From contig CAYYJM010000130.1 of assembly GCA_964471755.1 (NCBI GenBank), positions 1 to 16,996 of the forward strand: DNA of 16,996 nt. The letters are read 5' to 3'. The translations under genes and the position numbers were made by a program. Source of the stretch: CAYYJM01 sp964471755 (GTDB taxonomy: Bacteria > Planctomycetota > Planctomycetia > Gemmatales > Gemmataceae). Shown here in pieces: positions 6,505 through 14,488 of this stretch. Under the pieces are notes generated by a model that saw only the letters and a list, made by a program, of their open reading frames with translations, did not search any database and was not told where the DNA came from. How positions within the stretch are numbered: the first letter of the stretch is position 1; the number at the start of each line of letters is the position of its first letter.

Positions 6505-7374
6505 ATGAGCGAACTGGCTCCTTCCTGGATCGTCAACGTGACCGAGGCGAACTTCGCCGAGGAGGTGATCGAGACCTCCCGAACGAAGCCGGTCCTCATC
6601 GATTTCTGGGCCCCGTGGTGCGAGCCGTGTCGGCAGTTGACGCCGCTGCTGGAGAAGTTGATCGCCGAGAAGAAGGGCCGCGTGATCCTGGCCAAGATCA
6701 ACGTGGACGAGGCTCGCAATCTGGCGCAGCAGTTCCAGATCGAGGGCATCCCGGCCGTCCGCATCGTCCACAATGGCCGGCTCCTCGGCGGCTTCGATGG
6801 CGTGCGTTCCGAGGCCCAGTTGCGCGAGGTGTTCGATCAGCTGGCACCGCTGGAACAGGCCGACAAGGACATGGCCCAGGCGAAGAAGCTGGAGGCCAGC
6901 CAGCCGGCCCAGGCCGAGGCGATCTACCGACGGCTCATCGAGAAGGAGCCGGAGCGCTGGGAGGCGCATCTCGGCATCGCCCGCTGCCAGATGGCCCAGA
7001 ACCAGACCGACGAGGCGATCGCGTACCTGGACAGTCTGACGCTGGAAGGAGAGTACGCCGCCGAGGCGGAGAAGCTCAAGGCGGGGGTCTACTTCCGCAA
7101 GCTGACGACCTCGACAGAAGACGAGGCGAGCCTGCGGAAGAAGATCGCGGAAGATGCGAAGGCGGCTCAGCCGTGTTTCGACCTGGGCTGTCTGCTAGCG
7201 GCCCGTGGTGACTACGAGGAGGCACTGGCCGTGCTGCTCCAAGCCGCCGAGCGCGACTACAACCTGGCGAACACGAAGGTGCGCGAGGTGATGGTCAAGA
7301 TCTTCTACGCCCTCGGAGCGAACCATCCGCTGGCGAACGACTATCGGGCCCGGCTGGCGACGCTGCTGTACTGA
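6505..7374 (+). CDS. cnoX: Thioredoxin-TPR protein (CnoX/YbbN-like)
   Basis: A 289-residue protein. Residues 10-113 form a thioredoxin domain with active site WCEPC (Cys39, Cys42) and the cis-proline motif GIPAV (Pro83). Residues about 117-289 are alpha-helical TPR-like repeats (QAEAIYRRLIEKEPERWEAHL, CFDLGCLLAARGDYEEAL). This is the architecture and length of the CnoX/YbbN family, cytoplasmic co-chaperones that hold oxidised or unfolded clients and pass them to GroEL or DnaK. E. coli CnoX lacks the full redox pair, whereas this one keeps CxxC and could reduce disulphides. It starts 11 nt after the DUF1501 stop, so the two are probably cotranscribed; a functional link is not obvious. No signal peptide. 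Confidence 0.88.
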   Translation: MSELAPSWIVNVTEANFAEEVIETSRTKPVLIDFWAPWCEPCRQLTPLLEKLIAEKKGRVILAKINVDEARNLAQQFQIEGIPAVRIVHNGRLLGGFDGVRSEAQLREVFDQLAPLEQADKDMAQAKKLEASQPAQAEAIYRRLIEKEPERWEAHLGIARCQMAQNQTDEAIAYLDSLTLEGEYAAEAEKLKAGVYFRKLTTSTEDEASLRKKIAEDAKAAQPCFDLGCLLAARGDYEEALAVLLQAAERDYNLANTKVREVMVKIFYALGANHPLANDYRARLATLLY

Positions 7375-7378
7375 GTGC

Positions 7379-7434
7379 GGCGAGCCGGGCGCGTCAGAAG
7401 CGTTTACTCCGGTCGCGAACGCACCCGGCTCGCC
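7379..7434. terminator. Bidirectional hairpin between convergent genes
   Basis: GGCGAGCCGGG (7379-7389) pairs perfectly with CCCGGCTCGCC (7424-7434); after one mismatch four more pairs form (7391-7394 with 7419-7422), closing a 24-nt loop. The stop codon of the minus-strand gene (7404-7406) lies in the loop and its last codons form the right arm. It could end transcription from both sides. Confidence 0.55.
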
Positions 7435-9575
7435 AGGTACGTCGCGGCGATCTGCTCCATCGGCCACATCGGCGGAGTTGTATCCCGCAGCAGTGCCACC
7501 GCGGCGGCTGGGTTCCCCAGACAGGTCAGCGCCCGCGCCCGCAGTCGGCGGACTGCGGCATCACCGGGGCCGTTGCTGTGTTCGTGCGTGTATCGATCCC
7601 ACCAGGTCAGAGCGTCCTGCCAGGCTTGTCGTGCGAGCTTCTTCTCCGCCTCGGCTCGTTTCTGTTCCGAGTCGGTCAGCCCCCCCTCGCGTTCTGCAAG
7701 CAGATCGAGCCGCGTCTGGGCGGCCTCGGCCATCTCCTGCTTGCACAGGGCCACCTGATAGGTGATCTCGGTCAGTCGGGGATCGGCCTGCGCAGCACCC
7801 AGAAGAAGGGCGACCACGTCGGCCCCGGCCCAGAGCTTCTCGATCGCGCGATTGGTCTCCGCCAGGGTCGCCGTGTTGCCCGCCTCCTTCGCCTGCACCT
7901 GCCGGGCGTACAGGCCGATCGCCTCCTCGACCCAGGTATCGAAACGCTTCTGCATTCTCTCGGGATCGCGGGCCATCCCTTCGTGGAACGCCTTCTGCAC
8001 CCGCACGCGATCATCACGCTCGCGGATCAGGCCCGGAGCCGCCTGCGTGTAACGGCCACGGAGGATCAGATCGCGCGGCTGGCTTCCCTCCATCGCCGCC
8101 TGCACCTCGGTGCTGGCTTGCAGGAAGGGAAAGGCGAAACGCTCGTAGACCCGCAGGCCCAGCCCGACCGTTCGGGGAAATCGCTCCGGGTTCTGGAACA
8201 CTCGCGGATAATGCTCGAACGGAACCGCAGCCAGGTTCCAGGCCACCGAGCGGGGGAACGGAATCGGCCGACCGTTGGCGTGGCTGGGCAGCAGAAACCG
8301 CTTCTGGGCCTCCGGCGAGAGCTGGAGGTACTGGCCCCGATCGCTGCCGCCCTCGCTCTCGGTGATGAAGCGGCGAAGCAGTTCCGGGCCGGTGTACGGG
8401 CCGTCCGACCAGGCGACGACCGGGGCCGCGATCCCGGCCGACTTCGCGGCCGAGGTGAACGCCGTCCGGGCCGCCTCCACATCCTGAGCCAGCCGAACGG
8501 GAACGGCGCTGCCGAGAACCTTCTCTTCCAGATGCTTCATGCGCGGTGCCAGGCCGGACAGCGACGCGACCAGATTCAGCCGGGCCCTGCTCACCAGGCG
8601 GCCGGCCGGCGTGTACTTCAGCGATCCGGCATCACTCAGTGGCTGGAGCAGGGCCGGCTCCTTGATCAGGCCGCCGAGCGTGGCGATCCCCTTGCCATCC
8701 TTGCCGGGCAGCGGCAGGCCCAGACGCGGATCGAACAGGTAGAGATCGTCCTTGCCCTCGACGAGAACGCCACACGCCCACAGGGTCGGCTCGCCGTCGT
8801 CCTTCTCCGGGCAGAAGACGAGACAACCACGAACCTTCTCCGGCGGGCCGAGTTGCTCCAGCAGAGCCAGGAAGACGAGCGCCCGTTCCAGGGGCGAGCC
8901 GACGCCGCGCCGCAGAACGTAGCCGGGCGGCAAGGTCAGCGGATCGATCCGACGAGCGACCTCGGGCTCTTCTTCCAGGCGAACCTGACGCACGGTCCAG
9001 GCGAAGGCAAGGCGGACGCGGTCGAGCCAGCGATTCCGCAGTTCGGGCACGGACAGGCCCGGCGAACGGCCGGCATCGCGGAAGAGCAGGCACTGCTCCA
9101 GATAGGCGGCATCGAGCTTGCTGTAATGGGTGCCATCGATCTCGGCCAGGGCGTCGTCGGGCAGGTTGAAGTACGCCTTCAGCTCGGCCCGGCGGCCGGG
9201 CGAGAGCGTCGGCGGCCGAAGCTCCTTCTCGCGGGACAGATCGGCGTTGATCTGCGTGATGGCGTTGCGACAGGTGGACAGATCGGTCTGCTCGGCCAGG
9301 GATCGCCGCGCCGTCTCCAGGCCGCTCTCGATCTCGCCGTGATCCTTCTTCTTGCTGTCGGTGATGATCGGTCCACCGAGGGCCAGCCAGAGCAGCAGGC
9401 CGACCAGCGCGACACCGCCAGCGATCAGGGCGTAGCGCAGCCCGGAGCGACGCGGTGGCTCGGCCGGCTCCGGCTCGCTGGGCGGAGGGCCGCCAGCCGT
9501 CGAGGCGGGCAGGGACTCCAGCCGGCGCAGCGCGTCGGAGGGCTGATGGGGATGGTCCGGCTTCGGGGAGTTCAT
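7404..9575 (-). CDS. Membrane-anchored protein with transglutaminase-like stretch
   Basis: A 723-residue protein of unknown function. Residues 1-45 are Pro/Glu-rich and presumably cytoplasmic, 47-67 are one hydrophobic TM helix (LRYALIAGGVALVGLLLWLAL), and the remainder should be extracytoplasmic. Between about residues 175 and 300, the pattern WLDRVRLAFAWTVRQVRL, LPPGYVLRRGVGSPLERALVFLALLEQLG, GCLVFCPEKDD resembles the planctomycete transglutaminase-like domain; the catalytic Cys cannot be assigned with confidence. The C-terminal 160 residues are helical and TPR-like. The ATG at 9573-9575 is preferred over one 27 nt upstream because GAGGA precedes it with usable spacing. It starts 13 nt after the kdsA stop on the same strand, indicating an operon. 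A role in envelope assembly is inferred only from this pairing. Confidence 0.8.
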   Translation of the reverse strand: MNSPKPDHPHQPSDALRRLESLPASTAGGPPPSEPEPAEPPRRSGLRYALIAGGVALVGLLLWLALGGPIITDSKKKDHGEIESGLETARRSLAEQTDLSTCRNAITQINADLSREKELRPPTLSPGRRAELKAYFNLPDDALAEIDGTHYSKLDAAYLEQCLLFRDAGRSPGLSVPELRNRWLDRVRLAFAWTVRQVRLEEEPEVARRIDPLTLPPGYVLRRGVGSPLERALVFLALLEQLGPPEKVRGCLVFCPEKDDGEPTLWACGVLVEGKDDLYLFDPRLGLPLPGKDGKGIATLGGLIKEPALLQPLSDAGSLKYTPAGRLVSRARLNLVASLSGLAPRMKHLEEKVLGSAVPVRLAQDVEAARTAFTSAAKSAGIAAPVVAWSDGPYTGPELLRRFITESEGGSDRGQYLQLSPEAQKRFLLPSHANGRPIPFPRSVAWNLAAVPFEHYPRVFQNPERFPRTVGLGLRVYERFAFPFLQASTEVQAAMEGSQPRDLILRGRYTQAAPGLIRERDDRVRVQKAFHEGMARDPERMQKRFDTWVEEAIGLYARQVQAKEAGNTATLAETNRAIEKLWAGADVVALLLGAAQADPRLTEITYQVALCKQEMAEAAQTRLDLLAEREGGLTDSEQKRAEAEKKLARQAWQDALTWWDRYTHEHSNGPGDAAVRRLRARALTCLGNPAAAVALLRDTTPPMWPMEQIAATYLASRVRSRPE

Positions 9576-9588
9576 CGGTCGCGATTCC

Positions 9589-10428
9589 TCACAGGCTGTC
9601 AACCAGGGCCGCTCGCAGTCGCAGGCAGCAGCGGATCAGGGCCGGCAGTTCGTCCAGGGGGATCATGTTCGGGCCGTCGCTGGGCGACTCGTCCGGCCGG
9701 GGATGCGTCTCCAGGAACAGGCCGTCGCAGCCGGCGGCGACGGCAGCCCGGGCCAGGTACGGAACCATGCGGCGATCCCCCCCGGTACTCGTGCCACCGG
9801 GGCCGCCTCCCGGAGTCTGTACGCTGTGAGTCGCGTCGAAGATCACCGGTCGGCCAAGATCCTGCATCCAGGGGATGGCGCGCATGTCGTTGACGAGCAG
9901 GTTGTAGCCGAAGGTCGAGCCGCGTTCGGTCAGGAGCAGGTTCCGATTGCCGACCTCGTCCATCTTGCGGACGACGTTCTTCATGTCCCAGGGGGCCATG
10001 AACTGCCCCTTCTTGACATTGACGGCCAGCCCCGTCCGCCCGGCCGCCTGGACGAGATCGGTCTGCCGCGCGAGGAAGGCCGGGATCTGGAGCAGATCAA
10101 CCACCCGGGCGACGGTTTCGACCTGGATCGTTTCGTGAATGTCGGTCGTCACGGGCAGGCCGGTCACGTTCTTGATCTCGGCGAGGATCTCCAGGCCCGC
10201 TTCCATCCCCAGTCCGCGGAACGAGCCGCCGGAGGAACGGTTGGCCTTGTCGAACGACGCCTTGAAGACGATGGGGATGCCGAGCTGCTGGCCGATCTCG
10301 GCGATCTGCCGGGCGATGCCGAGGGTCAATTCGCGCGACTCGATGACGCACGGTCCCAGAATCCAGAGCAGGGGGCGATCCGGCCCCGTGGTGTGGGGGC
10401 CGATCGTGACGGACTGGACGGCGGCCAT
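9589..10428 (-). CDS. kdsA: 3-deoxy-8-phosphooctulonate synthase (KdsA)
   Basis: A 279-residue enzyme condensing phosphoenolpyruvate with arabinose-5-phosphate to Kdo-8-phosphate, the entry step for the inner-core sugar Kdo of lipopolysaccharide. Recognisable motifs: LGPCVIES (24-31), FKASFDKANRSSGGSFRG, GLPVTTDIHE, IPAFLARQTDL, VKKGQFMAPWDM, LLTERGSTFGYNNLL-like segment, DATHSVQTPGG, LETHPRPDESPSDGPNM. Cys27 in GPC marks the metal-dependent class, where it joins the His of ATHS, the Glu of LETH and the Asp of SDGPNM as metal ligand; the metal-independent enzymes have Asn there. Length is typical. An AAGGAGGA ribosome site lies 7-8 nt before the ATG. First gene of a probable two-gene operon with the membrane-anchored protein. 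Its presence supports an LPS-type outer membrane. Confidence 0.96.
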   Translation of the reverse strand: MAAVQSVTIGPHTTGPDRPLLWILGPCVIESRELTLGIARQIAEIGQQLGIPIVFKASFDKANRSSGGSFRGLGMEAGLEILAEIKNVTGLPVTTDIHETIQVETVARVVDLLQIPAFLARQTDLVQAAGRTGLAVNVKKGQFMAPWDMKNVVRKMDEVGNRNLLLTERGSTFGYNLLVNDMRAIPWMQDLGRPVIFDATHSVQTPGGGPGGTSTGGDRRMVPYLARAAVAAGCDGLFLETHPRPDESPSDGPNMIPLDELPALIRCCLRLRAALVDSL

Positions 10429-10466
10429 GTGGAGTCCTCCTTGCTGGCGATCCTCTGCCTCGGGTC

Positions 10467-10472
10467 ATTGTA
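10467..10472 (-). promoter_or_regulatory. Possible -10 element for kdsA
   Basis: On the minus strand this reads TACAAT (5 of 6 consensus), about 38 nt before the kdsA start codon. A convincing -35 hexamer was not found at 16-18 nt spacing, so the promoter may rely on an activator or the match may be fortuitous. Confidence 0.35.
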
Positions 10473-10499
10473 TCGAACCGCGACCCTGGAAGCGCCGCC

Positions 10500-10523
10500 G
10501 GGATCGGGGCGACCCCCGATCCC
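10500..10523 (-). terminator. Hairpin between the SPFH gene and kdsA
   Basis: GGGATCGGGG (10500-10509) and CCCCGATCCC (10514-10523) form a perfect 10-bp stem with a 4-nt loop. It lies 27 nt past the SPFH stop codon on the minus strand and upstream of the kdsA -10 candidate, separating the two units. No U-tract follows. Confidence 0.55.
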
Positions 10524-10550
10524 GACGATGTTTCGGCACCGGCTCGACGA

Positions 10551-11528
10551 TCAATGACGACGGCCGCCACGGTGACTGGGCTGGCTGTCCTCGACGACGG
10601 TCATCTCCGGCACGGACTGAGCCGTCCGAGCTTGCAGTTCGGCCGACATCATCGACGTGCGGATCTGATCGACCAGATCGGCCATCGCTCCCGGTGAGTG
10701 CGGAATGATGAGCGTGTTCGTTCGCGAGGACGCGCCAATTTCCTTCAACGTGTCGAAGTACTGCGTCATGAGGACCAGGTTCATGACATCGTGGGCCGTC
10801 GCTCCCGGCACGCTCTTCTGGAACGTATCGACCGATTCACGCAGACCATCGACGATGGCCTTGCGCTGGTCGGCGATGCCCTTGCCCTGCAGGGCCTTGC
10901 TCTGGGCCTCGGCCTCGGCCTGCTTGACCTTGAGGATGCGTTCGGCCTCGCCCTTCTCCGTGGCGGCGACGCGCAGCCGCTGGGCGGCGTTGATTTCGTT
11001 CATGGCCGACTTGACCTTCGGATCGGGATCGATGTCCGTCACCAGGGCCCGGACGATGCCGTAGCCGTAGTCGTCCATCAACTCGGACAGTTCCTCCTTG
11101 ACGGCATCGGCGATGTCGTCCTTCTTCTCGAAGACGTCGTCGAGTTTGATCTTCGGGACCCGCGCGCGAACCACGTCGAAGACCAGGGCCGTCAACTGGG
11201 TGTGCGGGTCGGATAGCTTGTAGAACGCCTCGTAGATCTTGTCCGACAGGACGTGATACTGAACCGAGACGACGACCGTGACGAAGACGTTGTCCTCGGT
11301 CTTGGTCTCGACCTTCACGTCGAGCTGCTGGATGCGCAGGTTGATCTCGCCGACGACCACCTCGACGACGGGCCATTTGACGTTCAGACCGGGGCGTGCG
11401 ATGCGCGTGAACTTGCCGAAAAACTCAATCACGCCGGCCGTCTGCTGCCGGATCGTGAAGAATGAGCCCAAGGCGATGAACAGCAAGATCACAACGATCG
11501 CCCCCGCGACGATCAGGATCGGTTGCAT
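10551..11528 (-). CDS. SPFH/band-7 (stomatin-like) membrane protein
   Basis: A 325-residue protein of the SPFH (stomatin/prohibitin/flotillin/HflK-C) superfamily. Residues 3-24 are an N-terminal TM helix; the band-7 domain follows (TIRQQTAGVIEFFGKFTRIARPGLNVKWP, then the typical VSVQYHVLS and FDVVRARVPKIKLDDVFEKKDDI). Residues about 190-235 (AAQRLRVAATEKGEAERILKV...) form the charged helical EAxA-type segment used for oligomerisation. QmcA-like proteins form ring scaffolds that organise membrane proteins and proteases. The start at 11528 is chosen because GGAGGAG lies 7 nt upstream and the TM helix begins there; an in-frame ATG 45 nt upstream lacks this. No NfeD partner gene is next to it, so it belongs to a standalone type. 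Confidence 0.93.
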   Translation of the reverse strand: MQPILIVAGAIVVILLFIALGSFFTIRQQTAGVIEFFGKFTRIARPGLNVKWPVVEVVVGEINLRIQQLDVKVETKTEDNVFVTVVVSVQYHVLSDKIYEAFYKLSDPHTQLTALVFDVVRARVPKIKLDDVFEKKDDIADAVKEELSELMDDYGYGIVRALVTDIDPDPKVKSAMNEINAAQRLRVAATEKGEAERILKVKQAEAEAQSKALQGKGIADQRKAIVDGLRESVDTFQKSVPGATAHDVMNLVLMTQYFDTLKEIGASSRTNTLIIPHSPGAMADLVDQIRTSMMSAELQARTAQSVPEMTVVEDSQPSHRGGRRH

Positions 11529-11660
11529 GGACGAACTCCTCCAGGGTGAGAGTGAGCTACTGAGATTTGCCACCGAAATGGTGCCACGCAGGTAAGCTAT
11601 CCCGCGAACGACCGGGACGCAATGACCTGTCGGCGCAATCTGGGACGACGGATGCGAGGA

Positions 11661-13517
11661 TCATTCACTCGCCGCTCGCGGTCGTTGCGGCGGAGCGGGC
11701 CGACGGCGGCGATCCGAAGCGGTGTACCACAGGGCGTGCATCTCCCGCCAGCGTTCCCCGTCTCGGGCCAGGCCGAGGGCGTCGAGGATGCGCTCGACCT
11801 GTCGCCAGCGGATCGCCAGATCCTGATCGAGCTTGTGAAAGGCCCGGACCAGGACGGAGTAGTTACCGCCGACACGCGGACTGAACGCCCGTAGACTCGG
11901 TGCCGCCTGGGCGATCAGCACGCGCAGCTCTCGACCCAGCGGCGAGGGGCAGCTCGCCCGGAGATCGTGGCGGTAGCGTTCGTTCCAGTCGGCGAAGACG
12001 TCGTCCAGGGCGGTCACGTCAGCGACGCGACCGACCTCGGCCAGCAGGTGCCACGTCGGGATGTCCTCGCCGTTGACGATGCGTCGGAGGCGATCGACCC
12101 ACAGGCCCTTGACGCCGGCGTTGCGCAGCAGGCGAGCCAGCGGGATCAACCCCCCTTCGCGCTCGGCCAGGAGCGCAATCAACTCGACGACCGTCGTGGG
12201 GGACTGCCAGGCGGCTCGCTGCTTCCGACCCTGCTCGCGCCGCTGGAGCAACTCGGCCAGGCGTCTGCGGCCCGCCTTCTCGATCGCTTCGAGGATGCGC
12301 TGGCGGGCCGAATCCAGCAGCGGCAGAACGCCACGTTCCAGCCGCTGATACTCCAGGCGGGAGTAGCCCAGCACGGCTTCCAGATCGGCCGGTGCGAAGC
12401 CGTACCACTCCCGGGCCAGACGCAGATCGACGCGCGTCTCGGGTCGATGCCGACGATGGAACTGCTCCCGACGCTGTGTCCAGAGATCGCGCAGACGGCC
12501 GATTTCCTCGGCATCCTCGAGCAGCAGAGCCACCAGCCCGGCGGGATACGCCTGGAGGGAGTAGAAGCCGTCCTCCTCGATGCACTTGAGGATGCGAGCC
12601 GGCTTCTTGCCACCGATGCCGAACAGATCGACCAGCTCCCGACGGCTCGTCCCCCGAGCCCGCCGACAGCGGCCGATCCAGGCACCAAAGGTGTCGGGTG
12701 GATTGGGAACCGTGGCCGGAACGGGAGACGGGATGGGCGACTGCCACAGGTCGCGCAGGCGGTCGAGATCCTCCGGAGCCGGGCACAACGTCCGGGCGAC
12801 CGGCTCGACGCTTTCCCAGGGCGGCAACTCCAGGTAGCGCAGTTGACGAACGGCCCGTGTGGGCAGACCGCGGAGCAGCAGTTCTTTCTCGGTCAGGCCA
12901 TGACGGGCACAGAGGACGGCCCACTGAGCCAGAGCCTCGGGATAGCCCCGCTGACGGTGGCGGTCCAGTTCGGACTGCCACCAGAGCGACTCGACCGTCT
13001 GCGTGTCGGCCTCGACGCAGGCACAGAGTTTCTCGAGCAGACACCACGGCAAGGGGAAGTTGCCGCGCTGATACTCCCACAGGGTCGCGGGACTGATGCC
13101 GGCCCGGCGAGCCAGTTCGCGAGCGCCGCCGGCCCGCAACTCCAGCTGGGCCAGGAAGTTGCCCAGCGTCTCGACCTCGCCGAGGTAGAGACGGCGCAGT
13201 TCGTCGAGCAGTTCACCCGGCACCTGCGCTGACTCGCAGTAAGTCAGGATCTGCTGGAGAACCCGCCGACTGGGCGAGTGGATGCCGAGTTCCAGATCGC
13301 GCACAGTGCCGCGTGACAGGCCGGAGCGGCGTACGAATTCCAGGCGGGTCAGGCCCAGCACCTCGGCCCGGATGCCCACGAGGAGGCGGGCCAGTGGCGG
13401 CGCAGTGGCGGCACGTTCGAGGGCACGTTGACGCAGATGCTCATTGCGCAGGGCGTGCCCGCGCAGGTGGCCATCGGAGCCAGCAGAGCCGTTGGATTCG
13501 GCGGAGTGAGTAACCAT
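11661..13517 (-). CDS. Large protein of about seven tandem HTH-like modules
   Basis: A 618-residue protein. Module 1 (about 41-118) contains a clear XRE/Cro-type HTH: GLTRLEFVRRSGLSRGTVRDLELGIHSPS. Module 2 (122-188) repeats it: ARELARRAGISPATLWEYQRGNFPLP, then VESLWWQ. Further, more diverged modules are visible at about 195-262 (ends RLRDLWQS), 277-352 (ends RLRDLWTQ), 371-438 (ADLEAVLGYSRLEYQRLERG), 443-524 (ends VFADWNERY) and 537-601 (ends MHALWYTA). No enzymatic domain, TM helix or signal peptide is seen. It is likely a cytoplasmic DNA-binding or scaffold protein. The ATG at 13517 follows GGGGAGGAG closely; a TTG eight codons upstream has no ribosome site. It lies 132 nt upstream of the SPFH gene on the same strand, but linkage is unproven. 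Confidence 0.75.
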   Translation of the reverse strand: MVTHSAESNGSAGSDGHLRGHALRNEHLRQRALERAATAPPLARLLVGIRAEVLGLTRLEFVRRSGLSRGTVRDLELGIHSPSRRVLQQILTYCESAQVPGELLDELRRLYLGEVETLGNFLAQLELRAGGARELARRAGISPATLWEYQRGNFPLPWCLLEKLCACVEADTQTVESLWWQSELDRHRQRGYPEALAQWAVLCARHGLTEKELLLRGLPTRAVRQLRYLELPPWESVEPVARTLCPAPEDLDRLRDLWQSPIPSPVPATVPNPPDTFGAWIGRCRRARGTSRRELVDLFGIGGKKPARILKCIEEDGFYSLQAYPAGLVALLLEDAEEIGRLRDLWTQRREQFHRRHRPETRVDLRLAREWYGFAPADLEAVLGYSRLEYQRLERGVLPLLDSARQRILEAIEKAGRRRLAELLQRREQGRKQRAAWQSPTTVVELIALLAEREGGLIPLARLLRNAGVKGLWVDRLRRIVNGEDIPTWHLLAEVGRVADVTALDDVFADWNERYRHDLRASCPSPLGRELRVLIAQAAPSLRAFSPRVGGNYSVLVRAFHKLDQDLAIRWRQVERILDALGLARDGERWREMHALWYTASDRRRRPAPPQRPRAASE

Positions 13518-13822
13518 GAACTCCTCCCCACGGGAGTTCAACAGCGGTAGCCCAGGAATCGCTCGTCGATCAGCGTGTGTACGCCGAGCTGGAGGGAATC
13601 GGCCTGGACCACGGCGGGGTGGTGGGTGGCAGGAACACCGTCGGTAGGTTCGTATTCATTCGCGATGCCGTCTGATGGGGGGCAGACAGCCGGCTTCCGG
13701 ATGGATTGAATACGATGCTACAACCGAGACCCGAGAAAAGCAACCAGAAAACGCCACGATCTTGCGGCGTCTGTTGCGGTCGAGCCGGTCTGCGCGGTAT
13801 GGTACGACGACGTGACCATCGC
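13518..13822. other. Intergenic region between the HTH gene and tRNA-Leu
   Basis: No coding region was seen here. It should hold the divergent promoters of the HTH-array gene (-) and the tRNA (+). It contains a spaced inverted repeat, TCGTATTCA (13650-13658) and TGAATACGA (13707-13715), which could be an operator or a looped structure. Confidence 0.4.
13774..13803 (+). promoter_or_regulatory. Possible tRNA-Leu promoter
   Basis: TTGCGG (13774-13779), an 18-nt spacer and TATGGT (13798-13803, 4 of 6). A start near 13811 is 12 nt before the mature tRNA 5' end, a normal arrangement for a tRNA gene. Confidence 0.4.
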
Positions 13823-13905
13823 GCCCCGATGGCGGAACGGTAGACGCTGGGGCCTTAAAAGCCCTTCTCCTACGGGAGGTCCGGGTTCGAGTCCCGGTCG
13901 GGGCA
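13823..13905 (+). tRNA. tRNA-Leu (anticodon UAA)
   Basis: The cloverleaf can be folded by eye. Acceptor GCCCCGA (13823-13829) pairs with TCGGGGC (13898-13904), discriminator A at 13905. The anticodon stem GGGGC/GCCCT encloses CTTAAAA with anticodon TAA at 13856-13858. A long class-II variable arm (CTCC/GGAG at 13867-13870 and 13875-13878) is typical of tRNA-Leu. The T arm CCGGG-TTCGAGT-CCCGG spans 13881-13897. CCA is not encoded. A decayed mobile-element gene lies immediately downstream. Confidence 0.96.
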
Positions 13906-13976
13906 TGGTTGGCATTCGTGCAGTATCGCGCTGACTCGCATCTTCTCGCAAAACTCCCTGGTTTTCAGGGGTTCCC

Positions 13977-14426
13977 TCATTTCGCTGCGAGTCGGACTGT
14001 CGGACGCAGTGTGGACGCGACGACCGTGTGTCCTCCGCGTCCCTCGGCGGGTGAGCGTTTCGTCCGGTCCGCCCGGCCAGCATCGATCGGTCCATCGCGG
14101 GCGGTCGAAGCCGTCTCGACGTCCGGATAACGCTTGCCGTTGGAGCGCTGTAGTTGCCTGGCGGTAGCGGTCTGCTCGGGTCGGGAGGCCAACCACTCCG
14201 CCAGCGTGCGGACCTCCCGGTCGCCCTCAGACTCGCGGAGGATGGCGTTGACCCGCTGAGTCTTGTGATTGAGCCACCTGAATAGCTGGACCGCGTCATG
14301 GACCGTGTTCATCTCGATCGGCACCATGTCGCTCAGGTCACACTGAACCCGCTCGGCGACGTGAAGGACGAGGCAGAGTCTGGCACAGATTGCACGCAGT
14401 TTTCCGAGACCGATTTCCCATCGCCC
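13977..14426 (-). pseudogene. Decayed C-terminal fragment of a DUF3987-type protein
   Basis: About 150 codons in one frame. The segment WEIGLGKLRAICARLCLVLHVAERV, then MNTVHDAVQLFRWLNHKTQRVNAIL and RTLAEWLASRPEQTATARQLQRSNGKRYPD, follows the C-terminal pattern of DUF3987-type proteins (YfjI-like, commonly encoded on planctomycete integrative elements, with a helical region then a small winged-helix part). The N-terminal helicase-like body and any start codon are missing; upstream sequence runs into the promoter region of the next gene. The tail after SNGKRYPD is low-complexity and Arg-rich, consistent with decay. Sitting 71 nt from the 3' end of tRNA-Leu, it looks like the relic of an element integrated at that tRNA. 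The family assignment is by motif memory and moderately sure. Confidence 0.5.
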
Positions 14427-14488
14427 TGGACGGGCTGGAGTTGGTATCATGCGCAGGTAAGGATGGCTCACGCGGGGAGGGATGGCGC

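Noticed and set aside
7578..9893. Long plus-strand open frame (771 codons) over the membrane protein and kdsA genes
   Set aside because: It is antisense to two well-supported minus-strand genes, crosses their boundary, has low-complexity Gln/Gly/Arg-rich composition and no domain; typical of GC-rich shadow frames.
11967..13232. Plus-strand open frame (421 codons) opposite the HTH-array gene
   Set aside because: It is the complement of a frame with recognisable HTH motifs, and the product shows no domain and no ribosome site.
13718..14299. Minus-strand frame running through the tRNA
   Set aside because: It contains the PGLEPG-type peptide that is the well-known artefact of translating antisense to a tRNA.
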